Shown piece by piece: positions 33,576-46,843 of a stretch of 64,000 nt of DNA; the stretch's first letter is position 1, and each line of letters starts with the position of its first letter. The position numbers were made by a program, and so were the translations under genes. Source of the stretch: Hydractinia symbiolongicarpus (Eukaryota; Cnidaria; Hydrozoa; Anthoathecata; Hydractiniidae); contig NC_079881.1 of NCBI RefSeq assembly GCF_029227915.1, positions 6,076,001 through 6,140,000 on the forward strand. Direction: 5' to 3'. Under the pieces are notes generated by a model. That model searched no databases. It was not told where the DNA came from and saw only the letters and a program-made list of their open reading frames with translations.

Positions 33576-36426
33576 ACCCTATCTATACGGCTTATTATAC
33601 AGTGAAAGCCACCATATTTGTTATGATGAAGCTGGGGTCAAGCAGTGCAAGCAAAATCGGTATTTACACGGTTAATTACCCGATATCAGTTCTAAAATAA
33701 TAAAAAAGTATCTATCATGTGCAGTCGTGTCTTGTTCTTTTTTTTATTGAAGCATAACATGCTACGAAACTAGGTAGATACTATCGGAAGATCAATATCA
33801 AAGAAAAGTGTGAAAATCTAAGCAAATAAGATCTCTACTGTATAATTAGCCGCACAAGCAGCTAATTTTACTGTATGTACCGTATAATTATCCTGTAATG
33901 GCTAACTATCTGTTACAGGCTAATCATCAGTTCACCCTGTCTGGTTAAGTTACGGTTAAAAAACATTGTTAGGCTAGTAGCATTTTTTCACTGATGTATG
34001 TTGTAAATTAATCTGCATGTAAACACTAGATAATAATTTTAAGATTAGCGGCTTATAGCATGTTTATTTTGCGTGTCGATTTGCGCAGAAGAGCTTGGGA
34101 ATATATATAACATCACATCACAATGGATCATAACATCATAATAGCTCAGATTTGTAGAAATTTTCTGTAGACCATGTCTGAAAGGGCGTTCTATTGGACT
34201 AGCCTTTAACCCGTGAACAGGGGTTGACTATGGCAGAGATTCTTTGATTTTCGCCCATGATATATCTTCTTGTCATCCCTTTTTTTGGGCGTCCTCAGCA
34301 CAAAATAGCAATTCCGCTACCAGTATGAATAAAGTACATATATTATTATTATTGAACTTGCTGCTCAATGACTAAACAGGAGGTGTTCTACAATTTCGCC
34401 AGCCTGTTTAATTTTTCCTCTGTAAAACAAGCACCAAAAGCTCATTTTTTATTTATTTTTAGTTATGCAATGAATAAAGTATATACAATACAATATGTTC
34501 AATCTTATGTGTTCACATGTTTTTTTTAATAGCATTTCTAAAAGGACTTCTCATTGGATGTGTAACACATGTACCTGTATCCTGATGGTCAATTTGGTGT
34601 ATTGTATTGACCGCCTAACTGGCCATTGTTTAACATTAGTTTTGCAACCTTTACAACAGATTAAGTAGAATGAAATATGTCGTCTGACAGTTTTTGCTAT
34701 AGCAGACCTCTGTAAGAGTTTTACTAGAAGCACTCCACACTGGTTGTGCGAAATGGTTTAACTGGACTATGTGGTCAACCTAAATTGCAATGCTAACCTT
34801 TTGTTGCTTTAATGAATTTCTTATCTTCCATGCTTTAAAGTGTTTTCTCGAAAACATGCTTGTACTGCTACAACTTTTATTACAATCCTAATTTACTTAA
34901 AAAATGATATAACTTTTTATTTTATTATATTTCAGTCTCGCGTGTGAAAAGTAATAAAAAACGATTTTTAGTAATCAGTCTAGCATCGCCTGTTGCAAAT
35001 GCTATAGGCAAGCGAGATTTGGGTTTTTTATTGGCTTGTGATATGTCGATGATTAGATATAGGTTTCGTGTATCTTAGAGAAACAAAAATAAACCAGCCT
35101 CGTTATAACATTGATTCCACAGCTTCATAGCTGTACAGCTATCTTGTTTATTATTTAAAACATGTATAAATAACATTATGACTTGGCTATGCTGAGCATG
35201 AGTTTTTCGTAGATTTATCCTGCTTTTATCCTCACAGCCTTTATTTTGTTTCTTCTTATCATGTTTTACTTGGTAATGCTTGAATTATTCTACTTTTAAC
35301 TTGTTTTTAACTTACATACTTTATATTTTATACTTTTAATTTTCTGCCAAATAGCGATGTAATGTCGATGTGCATAAAATGTATTAATTAAAAAAAAGTA
35401 TCCTTGAGCTTTGAAAAAAAATTATGACCTGTAAAAAAATTACAGTTATAATTGTTGTTGTTTTTTAAATCAAAAAATGTTTTGCTAATAACTGGCTATA
35501 TAAAATTATTTCTAAAAATGTTACCAAATTTTTATCTCGCGTCAGGTATATAAAACTATGTGTAATGTCATTTATTTGTACCTTAAAGCAAGGTTCAACA
35601 ACTTATGTAAAAAATATATTTTTACAGAGTGTTTTTGTTAGACAAATCTGGTAGAATTAACATAAAAATCTTTTTGTATTATTCTCCTTGAGTTTCCCAA
35701 TTTAAGCATTCTACTGAAAGAGAGCAATAAATTTTTTTATAAAGGAAACTATTTATTGTAATCAAATAATAAGAAAAAAGAATGTCCAGGGGCGTGTTTT
35801 CATGGGAAACTTATAAAGTGTTCCATGAAAACCCCAATTTAACACTAATTAATTCTTTACTTCCTAGTTTTCTTCCTTCCCATTTACTCAAAATGATAAA
35901 ATAATTATGTATCAGCTTGATAAAGACTTATATACGTTTTGCATCACATGAAGTATTGATTTGTTTCATTTTAAGAAATGCCATCTTCGAATCATTGAAG
36001 TGTTGCCTTAAAGAGACAATGATTGAATAGTAACCTTGAGCTAACTCAGTTTGTGCTACAATTGCATTCTTGTTCCTCATTTTTTAAATATTTTTTCTTT
36101 TTTAGGTCAGCTTTTATCACAACATTCACCGTCGGCATTTTCCAAAAAATTAAGCGAAAGAGTAAGGGTAGCGTCTAAATACTGAAACATACAATGAGCT
36201 TATTCAGAAGTTCAATGTTACATAACAGGATTTGTATCATAGAATTTCCAAAATTTTCTAGATCATATTCAAAGACATTGAATTAAAGCTTTTTTTTTTT
36301 GAGAATACTATATGTAAGATATTTACTTTTTTTATTTATAAGACATTCTTTTTTTATAAATACATTGAATTAGAAGAAAGCCTTGTAATGTTTTTAACGT
36401 TTAAAACTGTTCTTGGAATTTACCAT

Positions 36427-36526
36427 TTACCGTAAATGACGAATAAACGCCCAGGTAGAGAAGCTTTTTTTAAATTTCGGCAGGGGTGCTTATTCAGAAG
36501 GGGCGGTTATTCTGTAATTTACGGTA
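36427..36526. mobile_element. 100-bp fold-back MITE (ttaccgtaaat ends)
   Basis: The left end ttaccgtaaatgacgaataa and the inverted right end taccgtaaattacagaataa match over at least 24 positions and include the cgccc block. Related degenerate cgccc/aataaacgc sequence is seen at 49690-49910. Confidence 0.65.
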
Positions 36527-37486
36527 TCAGCATGATTTAGTAATAATAGCTACAGAGTGTAGCCCTTGAATTTGTTATATTTTGTTGTAGCTTCTCCAAC
36601 TCATATATCAGGTTCACTTATTAACAACAAATATATCCATGAGAATGTTCTCAACACCTTTGACGTCAAGACCCTCGTTGAATGTCTATTTCAGCGATCA
36701 TGACGCAGTCAGGTTAAACTTTCTCTAACATAGATTTTTACAACTATAATAGGTTTACGTTATTGTTTTCTTTTAAAAAAACTTTGGTTGAAGATAACAT
36801 TTCTTTTTAAGTCGTCAGGACATCTTGTATTAACTAAATAATTTTTTCACAATATAACACTAAATGAATGTAGAAGTTATAAGTGCAAGGATTACAAAAA
36901 ACAATGAAAGTTGACATTACTATAACGACACAACATAAACTAAAATATCGATCAAACAATTTAATTTTCTGAGATAATTGCCAACTCACTTGTAATCAGC
37001 GCGTTGTCGTTGCACATGTTGTACTGACAGAATAACTTCCGGAACCACGCAGACATAAAATTGCTGGACGCACCAAACTAAGCGAAATTGTCGTGTCAGC
37101 CACGCTAAAAATGCTCGGATCTGGGGAGGTTCATATCGTATATCCCTGCACACCTAAGGTCGCCATTAAATGACGTAATTTGTTGTGACGAATATTCACG
37201 AAAACCACCAAAATGACATGATAATGCATGCTCCATCTAATTTTGTTTGCCGCATGCACAATTTAGTGGCGATCCTTTATTACTCCATTCGAAATGTAGA
37301 AAAATACTGTCGAGAAATTCACGCTTATTCAGGCAAAACCCATGTTCTTTCAATGTTAAGGTTGTTAACCAACTAGAAGCACCAGTCGACCTTGCAATTT
37401 CGTTCAATTTTGCTTTATCTTGGGATACCCGTGTCGTCACATCTTTTAGGTTGTTTAAACAGAATACAAGTCTCTCCCTGGATACC

Positions 37487-38450
<964 letters not shown>

Positions 38451-38452
38451 AT

Positions 38453-39144
38453 GTTCAACGATTAATAATTTGGCAGCGTCGATTGCTTTCAAATCATACT
38501 CTTTTGACAAATCAGAAACACAGAAGTAAATATATAACTGATTAAAAAAGAATAAAATTGCCATAAAAACGCCAGGTTATATGCCATGTTCCAATCCATA
38601 CATTAAATCCTGTAAAAAACAAATTAAAGGTAGGTCCAGTTATACATCCAAATGCGTATGCAAATCCTAGAGCTGACATTTTATGAACAACGTCCCCCTT
38701 TCTGTAAGATCTAGCTACTTCTCCAGCTATTACTGATTGAATAGGTGATCCAACTCCAGACACAAATCGCCCAGCTACGACTAAAACAGTTGAATATGGG
38801 ATGGTATAAGCCATGTTTCCTATTATTACAGCAAAGTTACAAAAGAATAATTAGATCCTTGTGTTCCGATACTTATCGGCTACTAATCCGATAATAGGTG
38901 CTGTCAAAACGGAAAAAAACAAATAGGCTGACAATGTTAGAGCATATGCAAGTCTTGGATTTTCTGGCTTTACCATGGTGTTGATGTACGACCATGATGT
39001 TAAAAAGAAGACCGAATATTCCATGCCAATTAGAAAGGTTTAAAAAATGGACACTATCATTGTTCTTTTTCTTTTCTAAAGCCATTTCTTAGATGGTTCA
39101 CTGCTTTCACATAAAAGTGACTCTGTATCAGTGTCCACTTTCAT
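38453..39144 (-). pseudogene. Truncated MFSD8-like pseudogene
   Basis: This is homologous to the first half of the transporter at 14818-16212 (to about residue 235), then homology stops at 38453. The aligned start codon is at 39142-39144. It has in-frame stops in the N-terminal part (for example after the EPSKKWL block and in the TM3 region), a roughly 14-bp deletion after the WIGTWHIT block and no second half. The surviving open pieces (AGRFVSGVGSPIQSVIAGEV, FFTGFNVWIGTWHIT) are close to the intact paralogue. Confidence 0.9.
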
Positions 39145-39179
39145 GATTTTTGTAGATGGAAATACTAGTTTATACCGAA

Positions 39180-41790
39180 ACACTAGACAATCAAGAAGAT
39201 TTTAGATGTTGTTTTACAATAACCATCACACCTAGAAAAAAAGGAAAGAAACGTAGCTTAGAATGGACTCGCTTGTTCATGACATGATAATATCTATATT
39301 ATTCAGGATCTGCTAAATATCTTTTAACATAGTTTTGTATATTACAATGTGATACTATTTATCAAAACATTTCTACGTACGTTTCAAACTTAGGTAAGCC
39401 TTCTTGTTTAAAACGAATTCAACCTTATATAGCAAAAAGAAGTATCATTATAGCAGAAAGTAACGTATTAATCATGATTGACATTAAACTGAAGATTATA
39501 AAACTTGCTCTGCAAAAATGAAAAAAAATCTTGTGCATATTCCTGAGAAAAAATATCAATTAGCATGTCTAGTCAGCTAGCCACCATTACCATGTGGTCG
39601 TTTTTTCCCCATGAAAATCTCACATATTCAAACCCGGAAAATACAAAGCAATTATACAAATATTTTTATCAATCTCAAGTTTAAGCTTATTACTCAAGTT
39701 TCCCATAATGCATTGCAAATTTATAATTTTGGACAGCAGTGGTACAAAAAGGTTTATCAAGAATTTAATCAGATAATAATATTGCAAGTTGAAATCTTAG
39801 ATTAGTAATGGAGTAAAACATTGAGGTGCATGAAAAAAACAAAAGAAAACACATGAATTATATAAAAACAAAAAAAATTATATATTTTAATATACAGTAA
39901 CCCTTTTTTTAGCATACATATAGCCTTTTAGTGTCCCTACCTTAAGATAATAAACAATGATTAATAGCGATAAAGGTGGAAGTGGCAGTGATTAAAAATA
40001 TAAAATATAAAAAAATATAAAAATTTAAAAAAAGAAACCTGGGTGTGAACAAAAAACATGCAAGAAAAGTAAAAAAGGAAAGAATCGACGGAAAGCTTAA
40101 TTTATTAAAAAATCACGCATAATACAGGGGTGGATTGCATAACCAATGTAATATCACTGTGCATATGGACTATATTTCTTTAGCTGAAGCCTAAGACAAA
40201 ATGTGCCAGCAGCAATGAGCCTTGTACGAAATAAAGTTTAATTTCTATTTCTTTTGATATTTTGAACGAAACATGTAAACCGGAAAACCTGTATTAATTA
40301 AACTTACGATCAATGACCTACAATCTTGGACAAATTGTACTGAAGCACCCTAAAAAATATTGATATTATCTCAAAATTGCTGATACTGGAACGTTATCGT
40401 AAATTATTCCACTAAAGCGACATCTTTCCGGTGACACCGTAAAAACATACCCCCCTAAAAGTTTACTCCCCAGTAATAATTTACTAGGAAATAAGTACTC
40501 CCCAGTACTTATTTTCCGGGATATTGTTACTCCCGGGAGTATCTATTTACTAGAAAATTATTACTCCCTGCAAAAAATTTTTACTCCCCTAACTTAATAA
40601 ATAAAAGATGACCATTATTATGGTGTTTATAAAAAGAAAAATTCGGTGGGGTGGGTCTGGCTTCTCTTTTTCAGTGGGACCATCAAAATCTATATATATA
40701 TATACAAGCTTTTATAAGAAGCAAGAGTTGTTTAAAGAAATGTCAATACAAAAAGCTTTCAGAATCAAATGATTTTAATTGTTTCTTATAAATGGTTGGT
40801 ATATGTCAGAGATATCTCTATGTATATATGCAGCTGAACTTGACTTTAGAAAAATCATTTCAAGATCATTTGATAATCTATTTTTCTCACGATAACTACA
40901 ACCTTAAACGAAGAACTGTAATAAAATATTTAGGAAATAAATTTAACAAAATACAAAAAAGTACAATCCGTTTTGAGTTTAAAAACAAAATGATTATAGC
41001 TAACAAATCACAAGAGAATAAAACTTCTCAAAGCTTGAAATTTTATAAAATCTGGAAAACATGAACTACTTGAGCTTAAAAATTCATAAATAAAATAAAT
41101 AATAGATTATTAGAGCTTTAAAGAATAGAATTACTATTTTTGACCTTGAGCTTAAGAACTTATTGGATAAAGTAAAAAATAGTATTTTGTTGTAGATAAA
41201 ATAAACGTTAGAGTTTCAAAAATGTATCAAACAAAATAAAAGTAACTGGAGCTTGACACTCTAGAAAAACATGTTTAAGAAATGTTTAAGATTAGAAAAT
41301 CGATAAAACAAAGTATAAAAAAATATAAACAAAAATTATGAAGAAAGAAAGCTCGCACATTCGAATTTGCATTGGAATGTCTTCTTCAGATTTTGTTTTT
41401 ACTGGGAAAAAAGTACTCCTCCGTTCATAGAAGAGTGATATCAAGTGAGTAATAATCTCCGTGTGGGAGTAATAATTTCCTGGGAAATTACCACTCCAGG
41501 AGTATTAATTTCCCAGGAAATTATTACTGGGGGTGTAATTTTTTTCGGGGAGCAATTATTTACGGTTACACCGGCATCCTGAAATAATTCTTTGAAGCAG
41601 TATCTATCTAATTTCAACAACAAGAACAAAATAAAGTATCTTTCCTTCAGTAAGTTAAGGCATGCTTTGTGTCGCGGTGGATAAACTTTAACATGCAATT
41701 ATTTTGTGAGCTACCTATATAATCTTCTTCTCATGCGTAAGAGAGTTCTAACCATCTATTATATTTATTTCAATTTTCGCTTCTCCTATT
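39180..41790. repeat. Flank shared with 16250-18230 (segmental duplication, copy B)
   Basis: Same order and orientation of shared blocks as copy A, offset about 22.9 kb near the gene and about 23.6 kb after the inserted element. The gene pair and both flanks therefore came from one duplication, not from separate insertions. Confidence 0.8.
40435..41573. mobile_element. ~1.14-kb TIR element defined by a paralogous empty site
   Basis: Copy A reads catctttcag|catcctgag near 17937-17957. Copy B reads catcttt, then this element, then catcctga. Its ends are inverted repeats (ccggtg.. accgtaaa at the left; tttacggt..caccgg at the right). Subterminal blocks near both ends repeat palindromic motifs such as aataatttcctgggaaatta and ggagtaataatt. 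A 90-codon frame (40792-41064) has no known domain, so it is probably non-autonomous. The family is unknown to me. Confidence 0.7.
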
Positions 41791-41884
41791 TGTCCTAAAA
41801 ATTCTTTACTGGCATAAGAAAATTAATGGTTACGTGCTGATTTTGCAAAGTGTGATTTTTGATTAAATCTAAGTGTCTATATAT

Positions 41885-42215
41885 TTATTGCTAAGCAACT
41901 TGAATAAAGCAATTATACACTCCGCATATTATTCTCGTCTATCACAAATTGATTGTGTCTATAAACCTCGTCCCAAGGCTTCATAGGTTTTTATGTCGGG
42001 GGCGGAACCTGATTATAAAACATTAAAGAAGTCCTAGAGACGAGATTGGGGAGTTTATTAGGCATGGCCATTACTAAGTAGCCCTGGTTGCTTGAGAGAC
42101 GTTCTTTGTTTACTTTTAACATATGTGGTGAGCGCTCAATAGACAGGTATTTTTAAAGTTGAAATCATTTATGTTGTCTCAGCAATCTTTCTCGCCACTC
42201 TGGTAAAAGTTTCCC
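41885..42215. repeat. Right-arm-like copy near duplicated locus
   Basis: Homologous and parallel to 29047-29340, including the caaggcttc, ggttgcttgagagacgttct and gcgctcaatagacaggt blocks, ending with one 16-bp minisatellite unit. No 11-bp array is attached here. Confidence 0.75.
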
Positions 42216-42424
42216 TCAAAATTTTCGCCAGGTATAATTTATATAACAGGATAAATAAACGTAAAAATAGACCTAGGAACGAAATTGCGGTTTTGACTTT
42301 TTATCAGAAATGAAATCTAACTTTTTAGATTGTGTTCATCACTAAGAAGTAGCAATCAAAGAGTCTTGTCTTGCTTACACAGACAAAATTTGAAATAATT
42401 AGAATCAAGCTCTTTTAATTAAAG

Positions 42425-42955
42425 ATACCAGAAAATCCGATAATTTATCAGAAAAAGATAATTTAGTAAAAATTTAAAAATTTTTGAAAAAAAAGTTGAA
42501 TTTAAACTTTTCCAACGAAAAGAAATTTCTACAGGCTTGTAAATTAAGTTTAAGGTGTTGCCAAAACTGAAAAAAAATTAATTAATACCCAAAAAGGTTA
42601 AAATATGTATATTCGAAACATCGTTATCCAACTTGTTTTCATCTTCCAAATTTTTAGAAATAGTGTTAAAATTATCCTGTAAAGAAAAAAATTTTTACTG
42701 CTTGGGGGATCATGTTTTTCTGAATACGTACAGCTTTGTTGTCACATGACCTCATGTTTCAACGTAAAATTGTAAACGATTTGTTTACGCTTTGGATGTC
42801 GTCTCGCTTTCGAACCTATTTTTGTTGCCATTTTTTCTATTAACTATAACATAACCTCATTTCAAGGATCCCTTGCCTTTTTAACATTGGGACGGAAAGG
42901 TGGAAGCTCAATGTAAAAAAGGATCCTGGGAATGAGGCTGACCTATAACGCACTA
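42425..42955. repeat. Left-arm-like copy, inverted, with fold-back hairpin
   Basis: Homologous in inverse to 19990-20520: the end hairpin is at about 42852-42950 (ataacctcattt...ggatcccttgcc and aatgtaaaaaaggatcctgg), the gtacagctttgttgtcacatga block is inside, and one or two 20-bp units (aaaatccgataatttatcag) lie at 42430-42475. It abuts the polymerase fragment at about 42950. Confidence 0.75.
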
Positions 42956-43705
42956 ATTATGAAGATGAATACGCAACTTGGTCAATTGGTAGACCGCAAT
43001 ACCACGCTGGTGAGCTCGATTAATACTTACCTTGTATTTACCCTCTCTAATCTTATAAGCATCTCCGATCCACTCAAGATTTTGTAGAAATAGAGATCGC
43101 ATGGCTTTATCTAACTTTTTTTCGTCGTAAGTTAAGGTCATATTGGCATGTTTTCCCAAGTCATTGATCATCTTACCGTAAAACGAGGTCTCCTTCAGCT
43201 TTGCCGTATCTCCAGTTACCCGGTTTCAGGGTCTGCATCTGCATTTCTTCGAGCGTCAGCAATCTTCCTAGAAAACCACGCAAATGGTTTACCGCGGTGG
43301 TACTTGGGAAACTGGTGAAAGGCTGTCACTTTCAACCCATGATCCAGGTACAATTTGAGTAGCGGGGTATAGATTGAGATCTTTCCCTCTTTCATCAACC
43401 CAAGGAGCTTGCATGCACCAGGAATACGCTCTCTCGCTTTTAATCCTTTCATCTCCCTTGTCAAATTTGTAAATATATCTCTTTTTCCGTAACCAGTCTG
43501 GAAGATGTCTGCGGCCTAAAAGTGGCTCTCGATCGATTGAAGACGATTTTTCTTCGTACGACCACCACAGGCCTTGCTCAAAAACTCCGCATCTTTAAAA
43601 TCAAGACGCTTCATCTGACATTGCTCTGTGAAAGCTTCGATGTCCGCTATACTTGACAGTGATCCTTTAGTGCCTTTGCTTTTCCAGTAGGGAGATGACA
43701 CACCT
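42953..43705 (-). pseudogene. Family-B DNA polymerase fragment (Polinton/virus-like), frameshifted
   Basis: Three open pieces (43701-43516, 43464-43216, 43171-42953) run in order on the minus strand. YTPLLKLYLDHGLKVTAFHQ and GKPFAWFSRKIADARR are followed by a KLKETSFYGKMINDL block, equivalent to the K-x(6)-YG motif B of protein-primed B polymerases, then VSINRAHQRGIAVYQLTKLR. Frames change near 43205-43220 and 43466-43515, so it is dead. The remainder of the polymerase, an integrase or capsid genes are not seen. The closest relatives by recall are the PF03175-type polymerases of Polinton-like elements in cnidarians; the exact element is unresolved. Confidence 0.65.
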
Positions 43706-43709
43706 CTAC

Positions 43710-45350
43710 CTTGATTAGTGATTTAAACTCTAACAAATGTTTATAAAAAAATTTGAATATGTATTGTTAGCTTTGTCAAAATTTCTATGACATATTTTTT
43801 CACTGTTTGTCAGAAGCACATGATCCTACACTTCCTGGATTATCGTTTTCTGTTCAGTGCTAGGTTTGTAGGTGTCTTCTAGAGAGTTCTTTTGTTTTTG
43901 TAATATTTGTTTTTCGTATGTTTTCACATGTTAAGATAAATATATTGTCACGTGTTTCAGCCACGTACAATTCTTAAGCCACTAATTTGAAGATTTTGGC
44001 TACGAACGTAGAGTTTAATAGAGCGTCCTAAAGCCAGCTAGCTAGCTATAGCTTGCCTAATTGTTTTTTGATTTTTATCCAGTTTGGTATGATCCCAGCT
44101 AAGATTATTTATTTTCATATTGGTGTTGCTATCTGGCTAGCTATTTAGCTAGCTACTTTTGGTTAAAAAGTGGAAGTACCCAAATGTAGTTTGGCTATAA
44201 CAAAATTCTGAATTAATAATTGTAATGCTAAATGCAGTGAGGTAGCTACACCTTTTATTACTGTCATAAACACTTAATACAAAATAAAATCGCTGAGCGA
44301 TTGTTTTTTAGCTAGACTGGGTACCGACGGGTTGTTTCCTGTGTTTTTATTTAAGTACATATGCGACATGGTTTACCTGTACTAAGTGCTCAGCCTGGTA
44401 TAACGATTATTTTTTAAACTTAAGAAGACAATAATTCCGCAAAATAAAATAAAATGGATCATTGTCTTTGTTATGACGGGGTAACAACGGTTTGTAAACT
44501 GTTTTTATTTCCCTTAAAGTTGCAGTAAAGTTATTTTTTACACTTGAAACACTATAATACTGTGTGCGTTTCACTCAATTTACGATATTCCACATACCTG
44601 CACTTAAGTGCTCAGCTGAATGTGTGGCACAGTTTGTGGTTCTCATTAAGCGCTTTACACGGCGTTCAACGCCAGTTCACACAGTTTTTTGCGGCTTAAC
44701 CCGGCGTATTGGCGTTGGGTTATCCGGCTAGTCCATATTATAGTACGCAATATAAAAAGAACGGGCGAACACGTGGTTTTTTCCGCAGGCCATCAACTAG
44801 TAGTTAATGTTTTCACGTTCCTTGTGTGGATAAATCTTATCTGATATTGAAAATGTAGTAAAAATTCCAGTACAATGTATTTTACATTGTTGTACTTTTT
44901 GCTAACTTGTGTGTAGCTTGCCAGCCGTTTATTTTTTTGAGTTTTTTTGGCAAATTGCTCTTATCAATTCTATTTTTATAGCATTGAAGTTACTCATTTA
45001 CTGCAAATACCACAATGCAATCACTTCGTTTAATATTTATCCATTAAATAAATAAGGTTAAATTACCGCAAATGTTTCTTCCTGCGAAAGCTATTTTTCC
45101 TAATATTCGCTGTTTCCGTAATCCGCTCAAGCGCAATACATTATGGTTGTAGTCAAAGTTGTAAACAAACATGGAGGGTGCTACAGAAAATTTATTAATT
45201 AATACTTTTATTCGATGTTCAACACCTATGAACAGCTGTTTTAATAGCTTGGTATCTCCTGACTTCAGAAAACCTTTCTGAAACCTACCTTGTGCTACAG
45301 AAAATAGCTTACAAACAACTTCTTAAGAAAATAAAATTTTGATGTCAGCA
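43710..45350. other. Gene-free interval
   Basis: Contains a SINE-like tail at 44755-44812 and agctagctagct-rich AT sequence around 44030-44160. The short frame from ATG 45171 could be a first exon, but nothing supports it. Confidence 0.4.
44755..44812 (+). repeat. SINE-like tail fragment
   Basis: acgcaatataaaaagaacgg, cgaacacgtggttttttccg and ggccatcaactagt correspond to the 3' part of the repeats at 4280-4335 and 17760-17812. Confidence 0.6.
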
Positions 45351-45359
45351 CTGTAGCTA

Positions 45360-45480
45360 CTGGAGTAGGCTATACTTGTTGTGTTCCCCAGTGTTGCAAT
45401 AGTTTTAAGGTCAACAAGAACAAGAACTAAGGAAAAAATGGCTTTCAAAAAGTAGCACTTTATATAAAGGAAAAAGACCT
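45360..45480 (+). pseudogene. THAP-like zinc finger remnant
   Basis: YTCCVPQCCNSFK followed, after a frame change, by QELRKKWLSKS recalls the start of a THAP domain (C-x(2-4)-C then the K-x-W segment). THAP domains occur in P-element and Kolobok-type transposases and in host proteins. Only a fragment is present, without the C-terminal C-x-x-H and AVPTIF. Confidence 0.3.
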
Positions 45481-45699
45481 ATATGAACAATATACCAACA
45501 ATAGTTCCGAAAACAGTGAAACCTGTAGCTTTTAAGGTTATTGTTTCGACCTGTTTCGATCTTAGAAGGTTATTATCATGCACTATAACAATATCAAATA
45601 AACCATATTGCTCTGTTCTGACATAATCAAACAGGTAAATAAATAAAGACGGATATAACATTAACAGGATACGTTTATTAAAATATTTATTTTAAACTA

Positions 45700-45878
45700 G
45701 ATAAACCCGTCTGTGGTTGCACGAAAATATAACATTCCAGGTCCGACTGGAAAAATGGTTGTAAGAGAATTTTTGGAAAATGAACGTCTCGATCTTAGCA
45801 AGTTCAAAAACAGATTTTTCAATACCAACAGAGTTTTTCACAGTTTTGCCAAAATGCCAGGGAACATGTTGTGACTTT
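45700..45878 (+). pseudogene. Unidentified coding-like fragment
   Basis: An open stretch of about 57 codons (from INPSVVARKYNIPG through GKMVVREFLENERLDLSKF to FAKMPGNML, stop) has protein-like composition but no ATG at the start and no domain I recognise. It lies between a THAP-like and a GIY-YIG-like fragment and may belong to the same mobile-element debris. Confidence 0.3.
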
Positions 45879-46224
45879 TGTTGCACCTGAAATAGAAAAG
45901 AAAATACATTTATGAAATTAAAAACCGTTCTCACTATTTTCGCTTTTCAAGGTGGATCTTGTGTTACTATTTCAATGGCCAGATCATACACAAAAATCGA
46001 TGAAAAAATTTCTAACACCTGTGAGAAATAACAAGGAAGTTGATTTCAACGAACCAGAAAAAGAAAAGAAATTCTTATTTAGAGCTCACTCTGGAGGGAC
46101 AAATCTGTTAGTCAGCTCCTCCAAGGTCAGCTGAAACATATAGATGCATCATTACAAGCTGTAACACTTTGTCATCTAAAGACAAGTATCGTCACTCAAA
46201 CTTACGATCAATAAACTTCCCAAA

Positions 46225-46500
46225 AGTTGTGTGGTGTATAGCTAAAATTACGTGTTCAGGATGTTTTTCGTTACATTGGTCAAACGAGCCGACATCAGCT
46301 CGCACGATTTGGAGAACACAAAAATGGTTGTGTAAACAAGTTTGTTTCTATTTCGATAATTGTGTACACCAAACTGTTGATGTGACTGACGTCAGAATCT
46401 TTGCCAGTACTAAACGTGGTAGTCAACGTATGTTAACGATAAGCCTTATTTATTAGAGAAATTAAACCTTTATTAAACACTAAAGATGAGTTTAGGAGCC
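46225..46500 (+). pseudogene. GIY-YIG endonuclease fragment, Penelope-like element remnant
   Basis: KITCSGCF, then after one frameshift (about 46264) RYIGQTSRHQLARFGEHK, and near the end FIREIKPLLNTKDEFRSRKL. The C-x-x-C, Y-I-G-Q-T-x-R and terminal IRE-x-KP-x-LN blocks are those of the GIY-YIG domain at the C-terminus of Penelope-like retroelements. Several stops separate the middle part. The upstream RT was not found, so this is a 3' fragment. Confidence 0.65.
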
Positions 46501-46843
46501 GTAAGTTACCAATTAAGTTTTAACATGTATATTATGTAATTATTATCACGAGAGTTCAAATTACTGTATATAATGTTTTTAATATATTTATTTAAATTTC
46601 ATGAGATTTAACTACTTTTATTGAACTGAAGATAGCGCTTACAACTGAAATATATTTTCAAAATCAACCATTGTCGTTTATTCACTTGAATATATGATAA
46701 AAGAGATTCAATACTAAGATTTTATTATTACGAAAAGAAGCAATTCAAAGTATATTGCTACAAAAAATCATATGAAGAGAATTTTATAAACTAGCCCTTT
46801 AGATATTATTCATTTTGTTTTAGACAAGGTAAAAGTTAAACAG

